A stretch of DNA of 64,000 bases from Paracoccus saliphilus (GCA_003255745.1 KZ836040.1:1-64000); one strand, 5' to 3'. Shown: positions 1-8,837, counted from the first letter of the stretch. Made by a program: numbers and translations. The notes: generated by a model not told the origin, from the sequence alone.

Positions 1-73
1 CCAGTTCGTCGTGCGGTAGCGGACAGGCCCAAGTTCGCTCATGCAGGCACGCTAACCCCACCAGCCAGCCCGC

Positions 74-1312
74 GTGAATTCTGCAGCAGGCTGGAGTTCT
101 GCAACAACGCTGACTGGGGCTCCAGCGGCTGCGCCGGTCCGCAGCCGCATCCACCGGCGGGTGGTCGAAGCCGCGCGGGCTAAGGGCTGGCCCGCTCCAT
201 CCTACACCGCCGTGCATACGATCTTCGCCACCCTCGATCCGGCGATGGTCACCCTGGCGCAGGACGGGCCAGCCGCCTTCCGCGATCGCTTCGAGCTGTT
301 CCACCCCCACCGGGCGGAGGCGCCGAATGCCCTTTGGCAGGCCGACCACACGCTCCTGAACGTCCTGATCCTGGACCAGAAGGGCAAGCCCGCGCGGCCG
401 TGGCTCACGACGGTCATCGACGATCACTCGCGGGCGGTGACGGGCTACATGGTGTTCCTGGGCGCGCCCTCGGCGCTCAACACCTCGCTCGCGCTGCGGC
501 AGGCGATCTGGCGCGAGGCGGACGCTGCTTGGACAGACTGCGGCATCCCCGACATCCTCTACGTCGACCATGGCTCTGACTTTACCAGCGTCCACCTTGA
601 GCAGGTTGCGGCCGATCTGCGCATCCGGCTGATCCACTCGGTCGTGGCTCGCCCTCAAGGCCGGGGCAAGGTCGAGCGCCTCTTCGGCACCATCACGACC
701 CAGCTCCTGCCCGAGCTGCCCGGGCACCTTGTCGGGGGTCGGCCGGCCAGCGCGCCGCGGCTGTCGCTTGCCGAGCTCGACCGCGCGATCGGAGCCTTTG
801 TGGTTGGCACCTATAACCTGCGCCCTCACTCGGGGACCGGGCAGGCTCCGCACGAGACCTGGGCCGCGGGCGCCTTGCTGCCGCGCCTGCCCGATAGCCT
901 GAAGGAGCTTGACTTGGTTCTGGTCCTGCACGCCAAGCCCAGGATCGTGCAGCGCGACGGAATTCGCTTCGAGGGCCTGCGCTACGCAAGTCCGACGCTT
1001 GCCGGCTTCGTCGGCGAGGCGGTCACAGTCCGCTTCGACCCGCGCGACCTGTCGGAGATCCGGGTGTTCTACCGCGACCGCTTTGTCTGCCGCGCCATCA
1101 GCGAGGAGCACGCTGGCGAGGCGGTCACGCTCATGGACATCGAGGCGGCGCGGCGCGCGCACCGCCTGGCCCTGCGGGCAAACTTCGGCGAGCGGATCGC
1201 GCGCGTGGCCGATTTCCTGCCCATCTCTGGTGGCCCCGCCCAGACCGCGGCTCCGCCGGAGCCGCCTTCGCACGCTCGCACCAGGCTGCGCCTTTGCGAG
1301 GAGGACGACTGA
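74..1312 (+). CDS. DDE transposase of the TniA/Mu type, N-terminally truncated
   Basis: The product would cut and join transposon ends. An integrase catalytic core spans about residues 85-215. The triad is D91 (in WQADHT), D165 (in VDHGSDF) and E201 (in GRGKVERLFG), with exactly 35 residues between the second Asp and the Glu, so the active site looks intact. A C-terminal beta-barrel domain of the Mu transposase type follows at about 275-345. At 412 residues it is shorter than full TniA-like proteins, which carry N-terminal helix-turn-helix domains. Residues 1-25 look unlike the rest, and in-frame stops occur just upstream, so the GTG at 74 is probably not the native start. The ATPase gene follows with a one-base overlap. 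Probably non-functional through loss of end recognition, though a frameshifted N-terminus outside the window cannot be excluded. Confidence 0.75.
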   Translation: MNSAAGWSSATTLTGAPAAAPVRSRIHRRVVEAARAKGWPAPSYTAVHTIFATLDPAMVTLAQDGPAAFRDRFELFHPHRAEAPNALWQADHTLLNVLILDQKGKPARPWLTTVIDDHSRAVTGYMVFLGAPSALNTSLALRQAIWREADAAWTDCGIPDILYVDHGSDFTSVHLEQVAADLRIRLIHSVVARPQGRGKVERLFGTITTQLLPELPGHLVGGRPASAPRLSLAELDRAIGAFVVGTYNLRPHSGTGQAPHETWAAGALLPRLPDSLKELDLVLVLHAKPRIVQRDGIRFEGLRYASPTLAGFVGEAVTVRFDPRDLSEIRVFYRDRFVCRAISEEHAGEAVTLMDIEAARRAHRLALRANFGERIARVADFLPISGGPAQTAAPPEPPSHARTRLRLCEEDD

Positions 1313-2142
1313 TGGCCAACCTGACGGAGGTCGAGCGCGCGGGCGCCTTCATCGCCACCAAAGAGCACCGCCGCTTCGTCGAGTTCGCCACCGCCGTGCG
1401 CCGACACCGCACCATCGGCCTGTGCCTCGGGCCCGCAGGCGTGGGCAAGACCCTGTCCGCGCGCCGCTACGCCCACTGGGACGAGGCCGAGCCAATGATC
1501 AAGGGGTGGGGCCTGAGCGTGGACGCCTGTACAGCCCTCGAGGAGAAGCTCACCCGCACGCGCACGGTGTTCCATACTCCGACCATCACCGGCACGCTGC
1601 GCGATCTGCGCGACACCGTGGGTCAGAGCCTTGTCCTGGTCGGCGCCTGTATCGAAACGCAGATCGGGCGTGAGGGCGGCACAGTCCTTCGCCGCGACCG
1701 GAACCGCTTGGTCGAGCTCATCATCATCGACGAAATCGAGCGGATGCAGACTGCAGCGCTTGAGCTCGTGCGCGATATCTTCGACCGCACCAGCCGGGGT
1801 GTGATCCTGATCGGCATGCCCGGCATGGAGAGGCGCCTCGCGCGCCACCCCCAGCTCTGCAGCCGCGTGGGCTTCGCCCACCATTACCGCCCCCTCACGG
1901 GCGACGAGCTCAGTTTCGTGCTCAACCGCCACTGGCGCCGGCTCGGCCTCGAACTCGACAAGGCCGACTTCACCGACGCTCAGGCCATCGCCTCCATCGC
2001 CCGCATCACGGGAGGCAACTTTCGCCTGCTCCAGCGCCTCTTCGTCCAGATCGGACGCATCCTGAAGATCAACGACCTCAGCGCTATCACCGACGACGTC
2101 GTTCACGCAGCCCGCGCCACCCTCGTCATCGGTGCCACCTAA
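1312..2142 (+). CDS. TniB-like AAA+ ATPase of the transposon
   Basis: A 276-residue ATPase that in this family activates the transposase and selects target DNA (TniB, MuB, TnsC and IstB share the fold). Walker A is GPAGVGKT at 40-47 and Walker B is IIIDE at 137-141. The C-terminal part has the helical lid of AAA+ proteins. The start is the ATG at 1312, which shares its A with the transposase stop (TGATG) and follows GAGGAGG at 1298-1304; an in-frame ATG 18 bases upstream lacks that spacing. The gene appears complete, unlike its partner. Whether it is TniB-like or TnsC-like cannot be settled without a search. Confidence 0.75.
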   Translation: MANLTEVERAGAFIATKEHRRFVEFATAVRRHRTIGLCLGPAGVGKTLSARRYAHWDEAEPMIKGWGLSVDACTALEEKLTRTRTVFHTPTITGTLRDLRDTVGQSLVLVGACIETQIGREGGTVLRRDRNRLVELIIIDEIERMQTAALELVRDIFDRTSRGVILIGMPGMERRLARHPQLCSRVGFAHHYRPLTGDELSFVLNRHWRRLGLELDKADFTDAQAIASIARITGGNFRLLQRLFVQIGRILKINDLSAITDDVVHAARATLVIGAT

Positions 2143-2272
2143 CCCTGAAGAAACTCCGCCACAAAGCGATGGAGGTCACAGCGCCGGGACTGCTATTTTT
2201 GGTTGTTAAAGGGTTAGGTTGTGGCCTGCAAAGTTGGCTCTATGGTTGTCGTTACATAAAAACTGACGTTGC

Positions 2273-4540
2273 TCAGCCGCCGCACTTCGAATGGCCGCAG
2301 CTTGGGCAGGTCATGCAGCCTTCGATCATCCGCATGCCGTATTGGCCGCAGGATGGGCAGGCCGGACCGCGTGGGGTTTCGCCCACGGCCATCAGTTCGG
2401 CTTTCGGATCGGATTTCAGGCCGAGGCCCTCGCCGGCCAGGAATCCGGTCTCGATCAGATGACGCTCGATGACTCCGCCGATGGCCGCAAGGATCGACGG
2501 AACGTAGCGACCCTGCATCCATGCACCGCCGCGCGGATCGAAGACGGCTTTCAGTTCCTCGACCACAAAGCTGACATCGCCGCCGCGGCGGAACACGGCC
2601 GACACCATCCGCGTCAGCGCGACGGTCCAGGCATAATGCTCCATGTTCTTCGAGTTGATGAAGATCTCGAACGGGCGGCGGTGATTACCGTGGATGATGT
2701 CGTTGATCGTGATGTAGATCGCGTGTTCGGACCCCGGCCATTTCAGCTTATAGGTTGCGCCCTCCAGCGCCGCGGGACGGTCCAGCGGCTCGGTCAGGTA
2801 AACGACGTCGGCGCCCTTGTCGGCCTCGGGGGCCTTTTCGGTCTTTTCGCTGACCGACAGCACAGATCCGGTCACGTCATTCGGACGATACGTCGTGCAG
2901 CCCTTGCAGCCCAGATCCCAGGCCGCCAGATACACGTCCTTGAAGTCGTCAAAGCTGATATCCTCGGGGCAGTTGATCGTCTTCGAGATCGAGCTGTCGA
3001 CCCATTCCTGCGCAGCCGCCTGCATCGCGACATGGTCCTTGGGCGCCAAGGTCTGCGCATTCACGAAGTAATCCGGTAGTTCGGCATCACCCTTGAGGTC
3101 GCGCCACATCTGGACAGCGTAATCGACGACCTCCTCCTCGGTGCGCGAGCCGTCCTTCTGCAGGACCTTGCGGGTGTAGGCATAGGCGAAGACCGGCTCG
3201 ATCCCCGACGACACGTTGCCCGCATAGAGGCTGATCGTGCCGGTGGGCGCGATCGAAGTCAGCAGGGCGTTGCGGATGCCATGGGCGGCGATGGCGTCGC
3301 GAACGTCATCATCCATCTTGGACATGAAGCCGGAGGCCAGGTACTTTTGCGCGTCGAACAGCGGGAAAGCGCCTTTTTCCTTGGCAAGATCGACCGATGC
3401 CAGATAGGCCGACCTTGCGATGGCCTTCATCCAGGCACGGGTCTGCGCGACCGCGTCATCGGCGCCATAGCGCAGGCCCAGCATCAGCAGCGCGTCGGCA
3501 AGGCCGGTGACGCCCAGGCCGATGCGACGCTTGTTCTGCGCCTCCTGCGCCTGTGCCTCCAGCGGAAAGCGCGAGGCGTCGACCACGTTGTCCATCATCC
3601 GAACGGCCGTGCGGACCAGGTCGTCCAGCGCCTCGGGGTCAAGCTCGGCCGCGTCGGTAAAGGGGTTCGTCACCAGCCGCGCCAGGTTGATCGATCCCAG
3701 CAGGCAGGCGCCATAGGGCGGCAGGGGCTGTTCGCCGCAGGGATTCGTCGCGGCAATCGTCTCCACATAGCTGAGGTTGTTGGACTTGTTGATCCGGTCG
3801 ATGAAGATCACGCCGGGCTCGGCGAAATCATACGTGGCCTTCATGATCTTGTTCCACAGGTCCAGCGCCTGCACCGTGCGATAGACCTTGCCGTCGAACT
3901 TCAGCTCCCACGGGCCGTCGGCCTTGACGGCTTCCATGAAGTCGTCAGTCACCAGCACCGACAGGTTGAACATGCGCAGGCGGGCGCTGTCCTGTTTGGC
4001 TTCGATGAAATGTTCCACATCCGGATGGTCACAGCGCATCGTGGCCATCATCGCGCCGCGGCGCGAGCCTGCGGACATGATCGTGCGGCACATCGCGTCC
4101 CAGACATCCATGAAGGACAACGGACCCGAGGCATCGGCCGCCACGCCCTTCACCGCCGCCCCGCGCGGACGCACGGTCGAAAAGTCATAGCCGATGCCGC
4201 CGCCCTGCTGCATGGTCAGCGCGGCTTCCTTCAGCATGTCGAAGATGCCCGACATGCTGTCGGGGATGGTTCCCATCACGAAGCAGTTGAAAAGCGTGAC
4301 CGAGCGACCCGTCCCGGCGCCTGCCAGGATGCGGCCGGCGGGCAGGTACTTGAAATCTTCCAGCGCGGAATAGAACTTGTCCTCCCACTTGGCGGGCTCT
4401 GCCTCGACGCGCGCCAGATCGCGTGCCACGCGGCGCCAGCTGTCCTCGACCGAACTGTCCACCGGCTGACCATCGGCGTCCTTCATCCGGTATTTCATGT
4501 CCCAGATCTGTTCGGCGATGGGGGCAGCGAAGCGGGTCAT
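2273..4540 (-). CDS. nrdJ: Adenosylcobalamin-dependent (class II) ribonucleotide reductase
   Basis: Reduces ribonucleotides to deoxyribonucleotides using a radical generated from coenzyme B12, independently of oxygen. The 755-residue chain has the expected landmarks: the redox cysteine in FNCFV (C86), the radical cysteine in the finger-loop motif NPCGE (266-270) and a C-terminal tail with paired CPSC motifs at about 725-755 that serves as the redox/zinc tail. Length matches the family. It is the last gene downstream of olsB-olsA on the same strand but is separated by 94 bases that hold a candidate NrdR box, so it probably has its own promoter. No B12 riboswitch fits in the gap. It abuts the transposon remnant at its 3' end, with the coding sequence intact. 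Confidence 0.95.
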   Translation of the reverse strand: MTRFAAPIAEQIWDMKYRMKDADGQPVDSSVEDSWRRVARDLARVEAEPAKWEDKFYSALEDFKYLPAGRILAGAGTGRSVTLFNCFVMGTIPDSMSGIFDMLKEAALTMQQGGGIGYDFSTVRPRGAAVKGVAADASGPLSFMDVWDAMCRTIMSAGSRRGAMMATMRCDHPDVEHFIEAKQDSARLRMFNLSVLVTDDFMEAVKADGPWELKFDGKVYRTVQALDLWNKIMKATYDFAEPGVIFIDRINKSNNLSYVETIAATNPCGEQPLPPYGACLLGSINLARLVTNPFTDAAELDPEALDDLVRTAVRMMDNVVDASRFPLEAQAQEAQNKRRIGLGVTGLADALLMLGLRYGADDAVAQTRAWMKAIARSAYLASVDLAKEKGAFPLFDAQKYLASGFMSKMDDDVRDAIAAHGIRNALLTSIAPTGTISLYAGNVSSGIEPVFAYAYTRKVLQKDGSRTEEEVVDYAVQMWRDLKGDAELPDYFVNAQTLAPKDHVAMQAAAQEWVDSSISKTINCPEDISFDDFKDVYLAAWDLGCKGCTTYRPNDVTGSVLSVSEKTEKAPEADKGADVVYLTEPLDRPAALEGATYKLKWPGSEHAIYITINDIIHGNHRRPFEIFINSKNMEHYAWTVALTRMVSAVFRRGGDVSFVVEELKAVFDPRGGAWMQGRYVPSILAAIGGVIERHLIETGFLAGEGLGLKSDPKAELMAVGETPRGPACPSCGQYGMRMIEGCMTCPSCGHSKCGG

Positions 4541-4542
4541 AC

Positions 4543-4589
4543 GCTCATTCCTTAGTGGTTTGTTTCGAATTTAGCACCAGATATAGCGT
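4543..4589 (-). promoter_or_regulatory. Candidate NrdR box pair upstream of nrdJ
   Basis: On the minus strand, 4589-4574 reads ACGCTATATCTGGTGC, which matches about 13 of 16 positions of the NrdR box (ACACWATATVTWGTGT). A second, poor copy at 4558-4543 (about 9 of 16) starts exactly 31 bases away, the helical spacing usual for paired NrdR boxes. The TATAT core could also serve as a -10 element, so NrdR binding would block transcription. NrdR is the conserved repressor of ribonucleotide reductase genes. Site prediction only. Confidence 0.5.
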
Positions 4590-4634
4590 ATCTTGGCAGC
4601 TGGCAAGGCCTTGACAGGGGCCGGCCCGGCGCTT

Positions 4635-5471
4635 TCAGAACCCAAGTTCGGACCGCGCGAAATCAGCAGCTATCGCAGAATAGCATGCGGCTGAAAGGGA
4701 CTTGCGGTCATTTCCTGACACGGGAATCGGAGGGTGAAGCTTGACTGCAACATGACCGTGTCGCTTTGCCGCAAGGACGGTCAGCAGGTGGGGCCCCAGA
4801 TCCATGTCGGACCACCAGCCATAGAATCGCGGGTCCTGCTCCGGCGGGGCGACATAGCGCGCCGAGATCGGCTGGATGGCCAATCCCGCGGGCAAGGTGG
4901 CATCAAGGAAGCCCTGAAACAAGGTCGGCTTGAAGGGCAGCACGCGGCGCCCGTCTGTCGAGGTCCCTTCGGGAAAGAACAGCAGCCGGTGGCCTGCGCG
5001 GACGCGCTCGGCGAATTCCGCGGCCTGGGCGCGCGCCAGCTTGGGATCGCGGGTCACGAAATGCGTATCGGTGACGCGGGTCAGGATGTTGATGCCGGGC
5101 CAACCCGCAACCTCGGCCTTGCTGACGAAGAAGACCGGCATCGCCGCGTTCAGGACCAGGATGTCCAGCCAACTGGAATGGTTCGCCACAACCGCGCCCG
5201 GACCGCGCATGGGCCGACCCTCCCGATGCCAGCCGATCCCCAGGCACAGCAGGACCAGCCGGCAGACGACCTGCACATGAGGTCCAGTCCAGGGCCGGCG
5301 GCGGCCGTGAAACAGCCGTTCGACCCCGCGCAGCGGCAGGATCATCACGACGCCCAGCAGCAGGATCAGGATGGCAGGAACCCCGCGCCGGATGACCCGC
5401 AGCCAGCCCGCCGGGCCTTGCGGCCCCGGCAGCGGCGGCGGCGTTCCCTCGCGCCAGGTCGCGCTGCTCAT
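4635..5471 (-). CDS. olsA: 1-acyl-sn-glycerol-3-phosphate acyltransferase family, OlsA-type
   Basis: A membrane-associated PlsC-fold acyltransferase of 278 residues. It has a hydrophobic segment at about 32-50, the catalytic NHxxxxD motif (H98, D103) and the substrate motif FPEGT (166-170). Its position identifies the likely role: the start overlaps the stop of olsB by four bases (ATGA), and in this lineage OlsB makes lyso-ornithine lipid which OlsA acylates to ornithine lipid. General phosphatidic-acid synthesis (PlsC) is the alternative, but the coupling to olsB favours OlsA. Confidence 0.85.
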   Translation of the reverse strand: MSSATWREGTPPPLPGPQGPAGWLRVIRRGVPAILILLLGVVMILPLRGVERLFHGRRRPWTGPHVQVVCRLVLLCLGIGWHREGRPMRGPGAVVANHSSWLDILVLNAAMPVFFVSKAEVAGWPGINILTRVTDTHFVTRDPKLARAQAAEFAERVRAGHRLLFFPEGTSTDGRRVLPFKPTLFQGFLDATLPAGLAIQPISARYVAPPEQDPRFYGWWSDMDLGPHLLTVLAAKRHGHVAVKLHPPIPVSGNDRKSLSAACYSAIAADFARSELGF

Positions 5472-6253
5472 GTCGCCTGCCAGCGGCTTTCGTAGAACTG
5501 GCGGTGCTTGGCCGACATCGCGGCCGTGTCCATCAGCAGGAACACATCCGTGGTGTTGAAGTCGCGGTCGATGAAGGCCCCCTCGCCCACCTGCCCGCCA
5601 AGGCGCAGATAGGCCTTGATCAGCGCCGGCATCCCTACCAGCGCCTCGCGCCGGTCCAGCAGCTCGGGCGTGATCAGGTCCATGCGCTGATATCCCGCAT
5701 CCCGCGCACGCGGGCGCAGCTCGGGCGGCGCCAGGTGCCTGTGGTGCAGCCAGCTGAGCGAGGGCGCCAGCATCTGCACGTCCGTGCCGTGAAAGCTGGC
5801 AACGCCGAACAGGATCTCGATCCCGTGGTCCAGAACGTAATCGGCCAGCGCGTTCCACATCAGGAACATGCCCGAGCCGCCGCGATATTCCGCATCCACA
5901 CAGGAACGACCCAGTTCCAGCAGTGGCCGCCCGCAGTCCCGCAGGGGCCCAAGATCGTATTCGCCGTCGCAATAGAAGCGCCCAAAGGACGCCGCCCGGT
6001 CGCCCGGCAGCAGGCGATAAACCCCCACCACATGGTCCAGCGCGCCTGCGTCGCGGCGCGTGTCGATCAGGCACAGATGGTCCACGAAGGGATCAAACTC
6101 ATCCCGCTCCAGCCGGTCGTCGTGATCCACCATCGGACCGGTGCCGCCCAGTTCTTCAACGAAAACCCGATAACGCAGGCGCTGCGCGGCCAGCAGGTCC
6201 TGCTCGGTCGCGGCAAGGCGGATCTGGAAGAAGGCGGGATCGGCGCGGTTCAC
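5468..6253 (-). CDS. olsB: L-ornithine N-alpha-acyltransferase (OlsB)
   Basis: A GNAT-superfamily enzyme that transfers a 3-hydroxyacyl chain from acyl carrier protein to ornithine, the first step of ornithine-lipid synthesis. It carries the hallmark N-terminal stretch LRYRVFVEELGG, the LGRSCV strand and the central GGSGMFLMWNALADYV helix of OlsB/hemolysin-like proteins. I use the GTG at 6253 (261 residues): it has a GAGG ribosome site, and a good promoter (TTGCAA, 17 bases, TAGACA at 6316-6288) would start RNA downstream of the alternative GTG at 6352. olsA follows with a four-base overlap. Confidence 0.88.
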   Translation of the reverse strand: MNRADPAFFQIRLAATEQDLLAAQRLRYRVFVEELGGTGPMVDHDDRLERDEFDPFVDHLCLIDTRRDAGALDHVVGVYRLLPGDRAASFGRFYCDGEYDLGPLRDCGRPLLELGRSCVDAEYRGGSGMFLMWNALADYVLDHGIEILFGVASFHGTDVQMLAPSLSWLHHRHLAPPELRPRARDAGYQRMDLITPELLDRREALVGMPALIKAYLRLGGQVGEGAFIDRDFNTTDVFLLMDTAAMSAKHRQFYESRWQAT

Positions 6254-6287
6254 GAGGCCTCGGGAAAATGACGGAGCGGTCGGCGCC

Positions 6288-6316
6288 TGTCTAGGAAACG
6301 ACCAGCGGCATTGCAA
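6288..6316 (-). promoter_or_regulatory. Probable sigma-70-type promoter of olsBA
   Basis: Minus-strand -35 TTGCAA (6316-6311), 17-base spacer, -10 TAGACA (6293-6288). Transcription would begin near 6281, about 28 bases before the GTG at 6253, which supports that start over the longer reading frame. Confidence 0.5.
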
Positions 6317-6396
6317 CAACACAGCGTCTCCAGTGGCAGGTTTCACTTGCACGCGACAACCCGAGGTTGCACATTCGCCAAGGAAATCTCTTGAGG

Positions 6397-6576
6397 TTAC
6401 ATGCCGTTGAAGCGAACGATCTCCAGCGTGACGCGCTTGCCGTCGATCACCTGCTTGCCGGCCTCGGCGAAATTCACGGTGATGCGGTCGCCGATCCGGG
6501 ACTGGACCTGCCCTTCACCCCATTCGGGCGCGCCCGGGTGACGCACGATCATGCCGGGTTCCAGGATTTCATTCAC
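6397..6576 (-). CDS. Small DUF3553 family protein
   Basis: A 59-residue protein of unknown function in the DUF3553 family: a short, mostly beta-strand domain starting EILEPGMIVRHP and carrying WGEGQVQSRIGDRITVNF, a pattern resembling small SH3-like or KOW-like barrels. The GTG at 6576 is chosen because GGAGG stands seven bases upstream; an in-frame ATG further upstream would place that site inside the gene. It is divergent from chpT across only 39 bases. Function unknown. Confidence 0.7.
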   Translation of the reverse strand: MNEILEPGMIVRHPGAPEWGEGQVQSRIGDRITVNFAEAGKQVIDGKRVTLEIVRFNGM

Positions 6577-6615
6577 GGCAACACCTCCATCGGACATCAG
6601 GGAAGGTAACAAGAC

Positions 6616-7239
6616 ATGACGGCTCATACAACGCGCATCGCGCCCGGAGACCTGGCTGCGCTGCTGGGGTCGCGGCTGTGTCACGATCTGGTCTCGCCCC
6701 TGGGGGCGATCGGCAACGGGGTCGAGCTGCTGGAGATGTCGCCCGATTTTCCCGGCCTGTCGCAGACGCCCGAAATGCGCCTGATCGCCGAAGCGGTGGT
6801 TTCGGCCCGGCAGCGCATTCAGGGCTATCGCATGGCTTTTGGCCTGGCGCAGGGCGATCAGCGGGTCGCCCGCCCCGAGCTGGCGCGCCTGGTCGAGGGC
6901 ATGGCGGCGCAGGGCCGCTTGTCGATCACCCTGGACGCCGAAGGCGACTTTGCCCGGCCCGAGGTGCGGATGGTCATGCTGGCGCTGATGTGCATGGAAA
7001 GTGCGATGCCGTGGGGCGGTCGTGTCATCGTGCTGCGCGTCACACCGGGGTGGCGTTTGGTCGCGGAATGCGACCGCAGCCGCGTCGACCCCGATCTGTG
7101 GGCCTGGCTGGACGGCGGGGCGGCGCGCACCCCTGCCCCGTCCGAGGTGCATTTTCCGCTGCTGGCCGAAACGGTCGCAGCCAGCGGCCGCAGGCTGCAA
7201 TACGAATTCGACCACACAGGGGGCGAAATCGCCTTCTGA
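6616..7239 (+). CDS. chpT: Histidine phosphotransferase ChpT
   Basis: ChpT passes phosphate from the hybrid kinase CckA to the master regulator CtrA (and CpdR) in alphaproteobacteria. The 207-residue protein has the expected dimeric histidine-kinase-like fold: an N-terminal helix with the phosphorylatable His in GSRLCHDLVSPLG (H23) and a second helix with SARQRIQGYRMAFG, followed by a degenerate ATPase-like domain that lacks nucleotide-binding boxes. Its length fits the family. A GGAAGG ribosome site precedes the ATG. It is convergent with proA with no spare bases. In Rhodobacteraceae the CckA-ChpT-CtrA path mainly controls motility and gene transfer agents. Confidence 0.88.
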   Translation: MTAHTTRIAPGDLAALLGSRLCHDLVSPLGAIGNGVELLEMSPDFPGLSQTPEMRLIAEAVVSARQRIQGYRMAFGLAQGDQRVARPELARLVEGMAAQGRLSITLDAEGDFARPEVRMVMLALMCMESAMPWGGRVIVLRVTPGWRLVAECDRSRVDPDLWAWLDGGAARTPAPSEVHFPLLAETVAASGRRLQYEFDHTGGEIAF

Positions 7240-8505
7240 TCAGGCCCTGATCGTCCCGTCGCCGGTTACCAGATACTTGAAGGTGGTCAGCTGCTCGGCT
7301 CCCACGGGTCCGCGCGCGTGCATCTTGCCCGTGGCGATCCCGATCTCGGCGCCCATTCCGAATTCACCGCCGTCCGCGAACTGGGTCGAGGCGTTGCGCA
7401 TCAGGATGGCGCTGTCCAGCCCGGCAAAGAACCGTGCGGCGGTGGCGTCGTCCTCGGTCAGGATCGATTCGGTGTGCTGGCTGCCGAACTGGCGGATATG
7501 GGCAATGGCACCGTCGACCCCGTCGACCAGGCGGGCTGCAATGATCATGTCCAGAAATTCGCAGCCGAAATCCTCGGGCCGCGCGGGCATTGTTCCGGCA
7601 ATCCCGGAAAGCTCACCCTCGGCCCGGACCTCGACCCCCGCCTCGACCAGGTCCCGGATCAAAACGTCTCCGTGGCGCGCGTAAAAGGCGCGGTCGATCA
7701 GCAGGCATTCCGCCGCTCCGCAGATGCCGGTGCGGCGCGTCTTTGCGTTCAGGACGACCCGGCGCGCCTTTTCAAGATCGGCGCCGCCATCCGCATAAAC
7801 ATGGCAGATGCCTTCCAGGTGAGCGAAAACCGGCACGCGCGCCTGATCCTGCACCAGCCCGACCAGACCCTTGCCGCCGCGCGGGATGATGACGTCGATC
7901 AACCCCTGGGCTGTCAACATGGCGCTGACCGCAGCCCGGTCGCGGGTCGGGACCATCTGAATCGCTTCTTGCGGCAGACCGGCTGCGCGCAGCCCCTGAA
8001 CCATGCAGGCGTGGATCGCCGCGCTGGAATGCAGGCTTTCCGATCCCCCGCGCAGGATCACGGCGTTGCCCGACTTCAGCGCCAGTGCCCCGGCATCGGC
8101 GGTGACATTGGGGCGGCTTTCATAGATGACGCCGATTACCCCGATGGGGGTGCGGACGCGCTGGATGTGCAGACCAGTGGGCCGGTCCCATTCAGCGATA
8201 ACCTGCCCCACGGGATCGGGCTGCTTGGCCACCTCGCGCAGGCCCGTGGCGATGGCGGCAATACGCCCTTCGTCCAGCCGAAGGCGGTCCAGCATCGCAT
8301 CGCCAAGGCCCTTGTCGCGCCCGGCTTCAAGATCAAGGAAATTGGCCCTCAGGATGGCTTCGCTCCCGGCTTCGACCGCATCGGCCGCAACCAGCAGCGC
8401 CTGGTTCTTGACCTCGGCTGGTGCCTGCGCCAGCTCGATTGCAGCCAGGCGCGCGGCCTTGCCAAGCGTGTCGATCAACTGCTGTGCCTGCGCCATGTCC
8501 GTCAT
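7240..8505 (-). CDS. proA: Gamma-glutamyl phosphate reductase (glutamate-5-semialdehyde dehydrogenase)
   Basis: Catalyses the second step of proline synthesis, NADPH-dependent reduction of gamma-glutamyl phosphate. The 421-residue chain shows the aldehyde-dehydrogenase-like fold with [10 protein letters not shown] near 128-137, LRGGSE at 151-156 and the catalytic cysteine in [11 protein letters not shown] (C262). The ATG at 8505 follows AGGGGAA; a longer frame to 8595 has no ribosome site. The partner gene proB is not adjacent, so the usual proBA pairing is broken or lies outside the window. Confidence 0.95.
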   Translation of the reverse strand: MTDMAQAQQLIDTLGKAARLAAIELAQAPAEVKNQALLVAADAVEAGSEAILRANFLDLEAGRDKGLGDAMLDRLRLDEGRIAAIATGLREVAKQPDPVGQVIAEWDRPTGLHIQRVRTPIGVIGVIYESRPNVTADAGALALKSGNAVILRGGSESLHSSAAIHACMVQGLRAAGLPQEAIQMVPTRDRAAVSAMLTAQGLIDVIIPRGGKGLVGLVQDQARVPVFAHLEGICHVYADGGADLEKARRVVLNAKTRRTGICGAAECLLIDRAFYARHGDVLIRDLVEAGVEVRAEGELSGIAGTMPARPEDFGCEFLDMIIAARLVDGVDGAIAHIRQFGSQHTESILTEDDATAARFFAGLDSAILMRNASTQFADGGEFGMGAEIGIATGKMHARGPVGAEQLTTFKYLVTGDGTIRA

Positions 8506-8615
8506 CGTTTTCCCCTGCGTCTGAAACTGCGGACGACTGCCATCGTCCGCGCCCCTCTCGGCGGCTACCGGCAGACCGGAAACGTCATGTGACAAGAAGG
8601 GGGAAAGGGAAGAAA

Positions 8616-8692
8616 TGGCGCGGTTGACGGGGCTCGAACCCGCGACCCCCGGCGTGACAGGCCGGTACTCTAACCAACTGAGCTACAACCGC
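8616..8692 (-). tRNA. tRNA-Asp (GTC), copy 1
   Basis: A complete cloverleaf on the minus strand, 77 bases with the encoded CCA (TGG at 8616-8618). The acceptor stem is GCGGTTG paired with CAACCGC, the anticodon loop is CTGTCAC with anticodon GTC, and the T arm contains GGTTCGAGCCC. It is identical to the copy 104 bases upstream and lies just downstream of it, so both are probably cut from one transcript. Confidence 0.97.
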
Positions 8693-8719
8693 GCATTTCC
8701 TTCGGCGACTGATGAGTTG

Positions 8720-8796
8720 TGGCGCGGTTGACGGGGCTCGAACCCGCGACCCCCGGCGTGACAGGCCGGTACTCTAACCAACTGAGCTACAACCGC
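8720..8796 (-). tRNA. tRNA-Asp (GTC), copy 2
   Basis: Identical to the other tRNA-Asp copy in this window, with anticodon GTC and encoded CCA. It is the promoter-proximal member of the pair; a 27-base spacer separates the two. A strong promoter lies about 40 bases upstream. Confidence 0.97.
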
Positions 8797-8837
8797 CCAA
8801 CTCATCCCCCAGCTGATCGCCGCCGGGGTGAAGCGGG

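Larger units (their letters stand above)
1..2256 (+). mobile_element. Remnant of a TniA/TniB-type (Mu/Tn552-like) transposon
   Basis: Two adjacent genes, a DDE transposase and an AAA+ transposition ATPase, overlap by one base (TGATG) and run in the same direction, the usual arrangement in TniA/TniB and Mu-like elements. The transposase lacks its N-terminal DNA-binding region because its frame has stops at 17-19 and 53-55. The element is therefore cut or decayed on the left, or its start lies out of frame beyond the window. On the right, an AT-richer stretch after the ATPase carries three GGTTGT motifs (2201, 2217, 2244) and ends GTTACA at 2256, which would read TGTAAC on the other strand, as many such ends start with TGT. 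The right boundary is inference; the left one is not visible. Confidence 0.5.

Noticed and set aside
4541-4634. Cobalamin riboswitch before the B12-dependent reductase
   Set aside because: The gap is only 94 bases and shows no B12-box-like sequence; such riboswitches need about 200 bases.
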